Shown one piece after another: positions 5,496-12,127 of a DNA stretch of 12,127 nt. Source of the stretch: Dehalococcoidales bacterium (GTDB lineage Bacteria; Chloroflexota; Dehalococcoidia; Dehalococcoidales; UBA2162); NCBI GenBank assembly GCA_020343555.1, contig CP070800.1, positions 1,955,278 through 1,967,404 on the forward strand. Reading direction: 5' to 3'. Under the pieces are notes generated by a model that saw only the letters and a program-made list of their open reading frames with translations, was not told the origin of the DNA and made no database searches. The translations under genes and the position numbers were made by a program. Position 1 is the first letter of the stretch; each line of letters starts with the position of its first letter.

Positions 5496-6262
5496 ACCAT
5501 CACGCCAGCCTTAGCCATGATATACCGCATGAATTTCTGTGTCTGGGGAATATCTCCGGCGGGATCACTGTAGTGCCAGGCCATCGCCTGGCGAATCAAA
5601 TCTAACCATTTGCTATCTACATTTTCCATGACCCATTCTGCCGACTCTCGTTTAGTCGCTACGTCACCATTTTTTAACGTATACAAACCACGACAGACTG
5701 TCAGTACGAAATACGCCTGGTGTCCTTCTCCATGGACCCTCTCCTCATCGTACGTCAGCAGAATCCAGTCTCGCAGAGATATAAACGCAGCTTCTTTCAA
5801 CTGTTCAGGGGGTACCGGATCAATAATATCTTTCAAAGAAGGTCCCTCAAGTACTACACCACATTCATTGAGGACGTGCCGGTGGAAAATCCAGTCTATA
5901 TCAGGTCTGCCCACCAGGAAATCGTCTCTGTTATACATCAGATTTTTCGGTCCGTTTACCCTGTAAACACGCAGGTCATCCAGCGGTATGTAAATTCCAG
6001 TCATCTTTTTCGCCCACTCTAATCCGCTTTTATAAAGACTCCTGTGCATATTTTGCAGGTCGATAATCAAATCATCCGTTAATTCCTCGCTCGTTACTAC
6101 CAGCGGATCGATATCACTCCGTCCCGGATCGAAATCGCCAAGCGCCAGTGAACCGTACAGGTACATACCGACATAATATTCGCCCAGCACTTCTTTAGCA
6201 CTGTCGCGAAGAGTATATATTGTATCATTAACATCTTTATAGGGAGTCAGAAAGCCATTCAT
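5492..6262 (-). CDS. Aminoglycoside adenylyltransferase-like nucleotidyltransferase (ANT(3'')/AadA type, DUF4111)
   Basis: This 256-residue protein has an N-terminal nucleotidyltransferase domain: YLYGSLALGDFDPGRSDID (about 34-52), with G37-S38 and the metal-binding pair D50-x-D52. A C-terminal helical DUF4111-like domain holds LTVCRGLYTLKNGDVATKR and SAEWVMEN, which resemble the AadA/ANT(9) C-terminal region. Known relatives adenylate streptomycin or spectinomycin, but many chromosomal members have no proven drug substrate, so resistance should not be assumed. Pro follows D52, where family members usually have Leu. It is the first gene of the operon and overlaps the next gene by 4 nt. The SD before ATG 6262 is weak (AGGTG), and the promoter lies almost on top of the start codon. 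Confidence 0.85.
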   Translation of the reverse strand: MNGFLTPYKDVNDTIYTLRDSAKEVLGEYYVGMYLYGSLALGDFDPGRSDIDPLVVTSEELTDDLIIDLQNMHRSLYKSGLEWAKKMTGIYIPLDDLRVYRVNGPKNLMYNRDDFLVGRPDIDWIFHRHVLNECGVVLEGPSLKDIIDPVPPEQLKEAAFISLRDWILLTYDEERVHGEGHQAYFVLTVCRGLYTLKNGDVATKRESAEWVMENVDSKWLDLIRQAMAWHYSDPAGDIPQTQKFMRYIMAKAGVMV

Positions 6263-6270
6263 ACACCTAG

Positions 6271-6299
6271 ACTATAGTGTAAATGAGTTCCTGTGTCTA
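6271..6299 (-). promoter_or_regulatory. Promoter of the nucleotidyltransferase-lemA-htpX operon
   Basis: On the minus strand TAGACA (6299-6294), 17 nt, then TATAGT (6276-6271) each match sigma70 consensus at five of six positions. The expected transcription start near 6264 is only about 2 nt before ATG 6262, so the message should be leaderless or nearly so. Confidence 0.6.
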
Positions 6300-6356
6300 T
6301 TGACGCAAAGGTGAACATCAGGATTCCATTCAGTATAATTGATTAAAGGAGTGAAA

Positions 6357-6752
6357 ATGACATCGAATAAAACGCTGATAGCTCCATGCGGTTTGAACTG
6401 CGGTATCTGTCATACCTACCTCAGGGAGAAGAACACCTGTCCCGGATGTTATTACGTCGATGATACCAGATGGATATCGATATCGCGCTGTACTATCAGG
6501 AAATGCGAGACATGGAAAACGAACGAATCAGGATTCTGTTATGAGTGTGATAAATATCCGTGCAAACGACTGAAGCAACTCGATAAACGGTACATCACCA
6601 AATATGGTGTGAGTGCACTGAAAAACCTTGACTATATCCGGGAAAACGGCTTATCTGCCTTTGAACAGTCTGAACATGAACGATGGCTATGTCAGACATG
6701 CGGCGGTACTATCTGCGTTCATAAAGGATATTGCCTGGCATGCCGTAAATAA
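6357..6752 (+). CDS. DUF3795 cysteine-rich protein
   Basis: This 131-residue protein has 15 cysteines, including CGLNCGIC (11-18), CPGC (28-31), C45-x4-C50, CYEC...C (61, 64, 69) and a C-terminal cluster CQTC...C...C..C (112-129). The opening IAPCGLNCGICHTYLREKNTCPGC is the DUF3795 signature in two adjoining parts, a family common in anaerobic bacteria and methanogens. The cysteines probably bind zinc or iron-sulfur clusters; the biochemical role is unknown. The start is ATG 6357, with AAAGGAG (6345-6351) 5 nt upstream; an upstream in-frame TTG at 6339 is not supported. It is transcribed divergently from the nucleotidyltransferase operon. No signal peptide is seen, so it is cytoplasmic. Confidence 0.88.
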   Translation: MTSNKTLIAPCGLNCGICHTYLREKNTCPGCYYVDDTRWISISRCTIRKCETWKTNESGFCYECDKYPCKRLKQLDKRYITKYGVSALKNLDYIRENGLSAFEQSEHERWLCQTCGGTICVHKGYCLACRK

Positions 6753-6828
6753 TCGGTCAAAAAAATAAATCATTGTATTGTATTCTTTTTCCAATGTAAG
6801 ATATCGAAAACTACTCAGGAGTATCAAT

Positions 6829-7251
6829 ATGAGTAAAGTTAGATTGTTAATATCTTATATTGTGATTTTTCTGTCGGTAACCTGTTTAATCGCAGGATGT
6901 TACGATAACTCCGGTAAACCAGATGACGCTGATAAGATAACGGAAAGGCTTCTCCAATCGATAATTGACGTTGATTTCGATACATATAGCAACTGTTTTG
7001 CCGAAGAATTAAGACCGATGCTCGGAAATGAAGATGATTTCATAGAAACGACTTCTCAGATATCTACGGTCTATGGGGAATACGTTGAAAATACACTTAA
7101 ATATACCGGTTTTGAAACTACGGATGAAGGTTATATAAGAGTATTTTACGATGCTGAATTTACCAAGGTTGGGGAACTCCAGGTCCTAGCTGTATTCCAG
7201 GATTCCAGGGGGGACACAGAAGTTGTCGGATTCTTCCTGAATCTGAAATAA
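6829..7251 (+). CDS. Small lipoprotein with a DUF3887/NTF2-like domain
   Basis: This 140-residue protein begins with a lipoprotein signal peptide: a basic start, a hydrophobic stretch (about 6-20) and the lipobox LIAGC, with C24 as the lipidated cysteine. The mature part (KITERLLQSIIDVDFDTYSNCF, in sequence with EELRPML) and its later strands resemble DUF3887, a small NTF2-like domain often fused in front of alpha/beta hydrolases. Here the next gene is such a hydrolase, 23 nt downstream, so the two likely act together at the cell envelope. The start ATG 6829 follows CAGGAG by about 8 nt; an in-frame ATG at 6778 would put 17 residues before the signal peptide and lacks an SD. Assignment to DUF3887 is by pattern and neighbour, so it is moderate. 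Confidence 0.78.
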   Translation: MSKVRLLISYIVIFLSVTCLIAGCYDNSGKPDDADKITERLLQSIIDVDFDTYSNCFAEELRPMLGNEDDFIETTSQISTVYGEYVENTLKYTGFETTDEGYIRVFYDAEFTKVGELQVLAVFQDSRGDTEVVGFFLNLK

Positions 7252-7274
7252 ATCCTATTTCAGAGAGAAATCGA

Positions 7275-8336
7275 GTGCTAATCAGAAAGTTATTAGTTAT
7301 ATTACCGGTAGTAATACTCCTAGGGATGTTTCTTTCCTGTTCAAGAGAACCTGCGTTTGTCGATAAAGGATCTGCTGTTTTCGGCAGTGAAACGGGATTT
7401 GTCCAGGAAGTTATATTTAAATCAGGTCAATTCATGCTTTACGGAGATTTACGACTCCCTTCCCAGGATGGTAAGTATCCGGCAATTATTCTCGTCCACG
7501 GCAGCGGTTCAGCTACTCGAAACGGTACGGTAAACTTCGAACCACTGATTGAAATATTCCTTCGGAATGGATTTGCTGTATTTTCGTGGGATAAACCAGG
7601 CAGTGGTGAATCAACAGGTGAATTTGAAGGAGGGAAAACTCTTACTCAACGCACAGAAATTCTTTCAGATGGAATCCATTGTCTCACTCAACACCCAAAT
7701 ATCAATTCAGATAATATAGGTGTTTGGGGTGTTTCCCAGGCAGGTTGGGTAATACCGTTAGCCTTAGATCACACAGATAACATAGCTTTTATGATCATCG
7801 TTGGTGGCGGTGGTGAAGACAGCATCGAACAGATGGCTTATCAGATTGGTCAAAAAGTAATATGCGATGGGGGAACACTTCAACAGGCAGAATTGGCAGA
7901 AAAGTACTGGTCACAATGGACAAGAGCTACCGAATATACTGATTATAAAGAAGCTCTGGAGAATCTTTTCGCCATTCCGGGAGTAAAGGAATATACAGGG
8001 ATGAGTATAACACCGGAGGAAAGATGGCAGCCCTGGCCAAAAGACTCGGATTTCTTTATCAATCCGATAGATAATCTTGAAGGGACGAAGATACCAGTAC
8101 TCGCCCTATATGGCAAGTTAGATAAAAATGTGGATCCTCTCCAAGGTGCGAATGCCTATGAAAAAACACTATCCGAAACCGGTAATACTAACTATCGCGT
8201 AGAAATAATCCCGGGAGCAGGACATGTTCTCACACCTGCAAATACCGGCTGTATCGGGGAATCTGGCGGAATTAACTACGTTCCTTCGTATCTGCAAATA
8301 CTTGAGGAATGGATTAAACAATTGAATGATACATAA
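7275..8336 (+). CDS. Alpha/beta hydrolase lipoprotein
   Basis: This 353-residue hydrolase begins with a signal peptide (hydrophobic 6-20) ending FLSC, with C22 as probable lipid site. The oxyanion region is HGSG (75-78). The nucleophile is S154 in GVSQAG (152-157). Likely acid D283 lies in LYGKLDKNVDP, and the catalytic base is H317 in PGAGH. It resembles esterase/dienelactone-hydrolase-like or acyl-hydrolase members tethered outside the membrane; the substrate is unknown. The start is a GTG at 7275 with a weak GAGAG upstream, so it is probably co-translated with the preceding lipoprotein gene (23-nt gap). Many relatives carry a DUF3887 domain at the N-terminus; here that domain appears to be the separate upstream gene. 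Confidence 0.9.
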   Translation: MLIRKLLVILPVVILLGMFLSCSREPAFVDKGSAVFGSETGFVQEVIFKSGQFMLYGDLRLPSQDGKYPAIILVHGSGSATRNGTVNFEPLIEIFLRNGFAVFSWDKPGSGESTGEFEGGKTLTQRTEILSDGIHCLTQHPNINSDNIGVWGVSQAGWVIPLALDHTDNIAFMIIVGGGGEDSIEQMAYQIGQKVICDGGTLQQAELAEKYWSQWTRATEYTDYKEALENLFAIPGVKEYTGMSITPEERWQPWPKDSDFFINPIDNLEGTKIPVLALYGKLDKNVDPLQGANAYEKTLSETGNTNYRVEIIPGAGHVLTPANTGCIGESGGINYVPSYLQILEEWIKQLNDT

Positions 8337-8365
8337 AGGGAATTGATCTTAAATGGAATAATAAG

Positions 8366-8399
8366 GGGTGGTGTTTCGACAAAATCTACAACACCACCC
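8366..8399. terminator. Convergent terminator hairpin between hydrolase and katG
   Basis: GGGTGGTGTT (8366-8375) pairs perfectly with AACACCACCC (8390-8399) across a 14-nt loop. It lies in the 77-nt gap between two converging stop codons, as expected for a shared terminator. T tracts are short on both sides, so its efficiency is uncertain. Confidence 0.65.
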
Positions 8400-8413
8400 T
8401 TAAAGCCAGTTTA

Positions 8414-10648
<2,235 letters not shown>

Positions 10649-10652
10649 TCAG

Positions 10653-10679
10653 ATTATAACAACACTTAGAGACTGTCAA
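10653..10679 (-). promoter_or_regulatory. katG promoter, consensus boxes with 15-nt spacer and extended -10
   Basis: On the minus strand TTGACA (10679-10674) and TATAAT (10658-10653) are both perfect hexamers, but their spacer is 15 nt, shorter than the optimal 17. TGT directly before TATAAT is an extended -10. The start should be near 10646, giving a leader of about 33 nt with AAGGAGG. Confidence 0.8.
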
Positions 10680-10680
10680 G

Positions 10681-10698
10681 ATGTGATGCAAGTCACAT
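10681..10698. promoter_or_regulatory. Perfect Crp/Fnr-family operator upstream of katG
   Basis: ATGTGA-TGCAAG-TCACAT is a perfect inverted repeat (6-bp arms, 6-nt spacer) that contains the Crp consensus TGTGA-N6-TCACA. It lies one base upstream of the -35 box and is centred about 43 bp from the predicted start, close to the class II activator position. Binding by a Crp/Fnr-family activator is inferred; the Fnr consensus TTGAT-N4-ATCAA fits less well. Confidence 0.7.
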
Positions 10699-10735
10699 AA
10701 AGACATGACCATATTCATTATATCGAGATATGCAA

Positions 10736-10769
10736 CAAAAAAAGGGGAGAGTAATTTCACTCTCCCCTT
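10736..10769 (-). terminator. Intrinsic terminator of the alcohol dehydrogenase-like gene
   Basis: AAGGGGAGAGT (10742-10752) pairs perfectly with ACTCTCCCCTT (10759-10769) around a 6-nt loop. On the minus strand a T tract (complement of the A run beginning near 10737) follows, so it ends the gene that stops at 10792 and insulates the katG promoter. Its core matches the msrA terminator. Confidence 0.85.
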
Positions 10770-10791
10770 CAGACGATATACAGTTATTATC

Positions 10792-11808
10792 CTATGTACA
10801 CTTAACCAGAACCCTGGCGTACTTACCAGTCTTGTGTGCTTCGATCGCCTTCATGAAGTCTTCCAGCGGGAATGTAGGTCCATCCATCATTGATTTCAGA
10901 TCAAGACTTTCCAGCATATCGACAGCTCTCGGGAACAGGTTAGACTGACCAAACACACCATGGATACTAACTTCTTTGAACCAGATCTTGTGTACATCGT
11001 AATCTATCTTCGGGTTGTCCGGATAAACCCCGAATAACACTATCTTGCCGCACCGTGCTACAACGTCAATACAGCCCGGAAGCATTTCCGAATAGCCGGA
11101 AGCTTCAATTACACGATCGAAACCACGGGAGCTGATCTTCAGTGCTTCAGCCACCCAGTCCTGGTTTTTCGGATCGATAACGTGTTTGGCTCCCAGTTTC
11201 AGAGCCAGGTCTCTCTTGAACGATACCGGTTCGACAACTGTCAAATCTTTCGCACCCTGGAGTTTGGCTAACTGGACTATGATGCTGCCGCAAGTACCGG
11301 ACCCGATAACCAGGATGCTGTCGCCCATCTTGGGCGGAGCCAGGTCCATAGCCGGTAGACAAGCGCCTATATTCTCGGTAAGGGTAGCTTCTTCGAGAGA
11401 GATGGAATCAGGCAATTTCCACGCCTGACGCTGGTGAACAGTGATATATTCAGCCATCATCTGATCAAGGTATCCGTAGGGAGGATCCCTTCTTTCGCAG
11501 AAGGTCTCCCGGTCGTGCATACAGTTGTAGCAGGATCCGCAATAACGATACTGGTCCAGAGCTACTCTGTCACCGACTTGAAGTCCTCTTGCTTGCGCAC
11601 CGGGGCCGAGTTCTTCGATGATACCTGAAGCCTGGTAACCAAGTTTCCACGGCAGCGGTAATACTAATTCACCGGTAATGATGAACGGATCAAATGCTCC
11701 GACACCACAATATGCGATTCTAACCTTAACCTCTTCGAAACCGGGATCTGCCAGCGGCATCTCTTTTAATACCGCTTTTCCAATTTCTTCAACAATTACT
11801 GCCTTCAA
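10792..11808 (-). CDS. Zinc-type alcohol dehydrogenase relative (MDR family) with altered catalytic site
   Basis: This 338-residue medium-chain dehydrogenase has an N-terminal GroES-like domain and a Rossmann domain with G169-S-G171-T-C-G174. The strand-end acid in LTVVEP suggests NAD(H) over NADP(H). The structural zinc site C90-x2-C93-x2-C96-x7-C104 is intact. The catalytic site is not: C34 is present (AYCGVGAFD), but the usual GHE reads GYQ (57-59), so the His zinc ligand is Tyr58 and the Glu is Gln59; E145 (LTENIGAC) may be a third ligand. The enzyme may bind catalytic zinc differently or not at all, and its substrate is unknown. The start is a TTG at 11808, supported by AGGAGG (11817-11822) 8 nt upstream. 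It follows the GH127 gene in the same direction but has its own promoter. Confidence 0.88.
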   Translation of the reverse strand: MKAVIVEEIGKAVLKEMPLADPGFEEVKVRIAYCGVGAFDPFIITGELVLPLPWKLGYQASGIIEELGPGAQARGLQVGDRVALDQYRYCGSCYNCMHDRETFCERRDPPYGYLDQMMAEYITVHQRQAWKLPDSISLEEATLTENIGACLPAMDLAPPKMGDSILVIGSGTCGSIIVQLAKLQGAKDLTVVEPVSFKRDLALKLGAKHVIDPKNQDWVAEALKISSRGFDRVIEASGYSEMLPGCIDVVARCGKIVLFGVYPDNPKIDYDVHKIWFKEVSIHGVFGQSNLFPRAVDMLESLDLKSMMDGPTFPLEDFMKAIEAHKTGKYARVLVKCT

Positions 11809-11872
11809 TTCTTCTTCCTCCTGAATATTTTGTATTCACAGCTCAATAATTTCCCTGTATATTTACGAATCA

Positions 11873-11901
11873 ATGATAAAGAATCACTCCCCAGAAATCA
11901 A
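11873..11901 (-). promoter_or_regulatory. Likely promoter of the alcohol dehydrogenase-like gene
   Basis: On the minus strand TTGATT (11901-11896), 17 nt, then TATCAT (11878-11873) form a good sigma70-like promoter in the gap after the GH127 stop. Transcription would begin near 11866, with a leader of about 57 nt. Confidence 0.55.
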
Positions 11902-11912
11902 TTTGTATTTCA

Positions 11913-12127
11913 TCATATGATTGGTATCCATACCCGCATCTGACCGGCACCACGATTAGCCCAGGTGTAATAAGGGACAGCTGTTAGTTTGATATCTTTC
12001 AATCGGGGTTTTTCACCATATAGCTTATAGAGAGGTGATTCCTCGACATCTTCTGCTACCACTTTCCCCGGCAGTTCGAGTGCCACAATCCCCTCGAAGA
12101 GATCATCTCTCCGGACAGGGTATATCT
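11913..12127 (-). CDS. C-terminal end of a GH127/DUF1680-type glycoside hydrolase, 5'-truncated
   Basis: The minus strand is open from the window edge to TGA 11913-11915 and encodes the last 70 residues of a larger protein. The end reads LTAVPYYTWANRGAGQMRVWIP, as two parts LTAVPYY and TWANRGAGQMRVWIP; it closely matches the C-terminal PYYxWxNRGxGxMxVW motif of the GH127 (DUF1680) family, which includes beta-L-arabinofuranosidases. The catalytic domain lies outside the window, so the substrate cannot be judged. Upstream residues LPGKVVAEDVEESPLYK form the beta-rich C-terminal module. It ends 104 nt before the alcohol dehydrogenase-like gene. Confidence 0.8.
   Translation of the reverse strand, partial: IYPVRRDDLFEGIVALELPGKVVAEDVEESPLYKLYGEKPRLKDIKLTAVPYYTWANRGAGQMRVWIPII

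Noticed and set aside
5610..6022. Plus-strand ORFs opposite the nucleotidyltransferase
   Set aside because: They are shadows of the coding strand without recognisable domains or ribosome sites.
5492..6262. Nucleotidyltransferase as an antibiotic-resistance gene
   Set aside because: The family match is real, but there is no mobile context and the gene is in a housekeeping-like operon; drug modification is unproven.
6300..6339. TTGACG and TATAAT as a DUF3795 gene promoter
   Set aside because: The boxes are 28 nt apart, and a start from TATAAT alone would fall at the edge of the SD; I cannot support it.
6773..6802. TTGTAT-N18-TAAGAT as promoter of the small lipoprotein gene
   Set aside because: The -35 box matches only half of consensus in an AT-rich stretch where such matches are common.

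Overview
The window reads as a stretch of chromosome from a free-living bacterium. Strong AAGGAGG-type Shine-Dalgarno (SD) sequences precede most genes, two lipoprotein signal peptides are clear, several promoters are sigma70-like, and genes lie in short operons on both strands. The gene mix (DUF3795 protein, LemA/HtpX, zf-TFIIB protein, adenosine-kinase-like PfkB protein, GH127 tail, KatG) together with a probable selenoprotein suggests an anaerobe or facultative anaerobe, perhaps a Dehalococcoidia-like Chloroflexota. That placement is an impression and was not tested. There are no rRNA or tRNA genes, insertion sequences, phage genes or CRISPR arrays.

Layout. Positions 1-783 (+) hold the 3' part of a PfkB-family sugar/nucleoside kinase. 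Positions 855-1640 (-) hold msrA, the main discovery: methionine sulfoxide reductase A whose catalytic cysteine codon is an in-frame TGA (1464-1466). A compact hairpin follows 13 nt later, as expected of a bacterial SECIS element, so the gene is best read as a selenocysteine MsrA and not as a broken gene. It also has two well-placed starts: one gives a signal-peptide form, the other a cytoplasmic form. Positions 1796-2239 (+) encode a flavodoxin-like protein, 2292-2768 (-) a universal stress protein with a degenerate nucleotide loop, and 2939-3100 (+) a 53-residue coiled-coil microprotein.

Positions 3175-6262 (-) form a four-gene operon transcribed in the order nucleotidyltransferase, double zinc-ribbon protein, lemA, htpX. 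Its promoter lies so close to the first ATG that the transcript should be nearly leaderless. Positions 6357-8336 (+) carry a cysteine-rich DUF3795 protein and two adjacent lipoproteins: a small DUF3887/NTF2-like protein and an alpha/beta hydrolase. A convergent terminator separates these from katG (8414-10612, -). The katG promoter carries a perfect Crp/Fnr-type palindrome just upstream of its -35 box. Positions 10792-11808 (-) encode a zinc-type alcohol dehydrogenase relative that has lost the usual GHE catalytic motif. The window ends in the 3' tail of a GH127-type glycoside hydrolase (-).

Several genes share a redox and envelope-stress theme: MsrA repairs oxidised methionine, KatG removes peroxide, the flavodoxin-like protein may carry electrons, the universal stress protein responds to stress, and LemA/HtpX belong to membrane quality control. 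A perfect Crp-like site at katG and an imperfect one between msrA and the flavodoxin gene hint at shared control, but this is inference.
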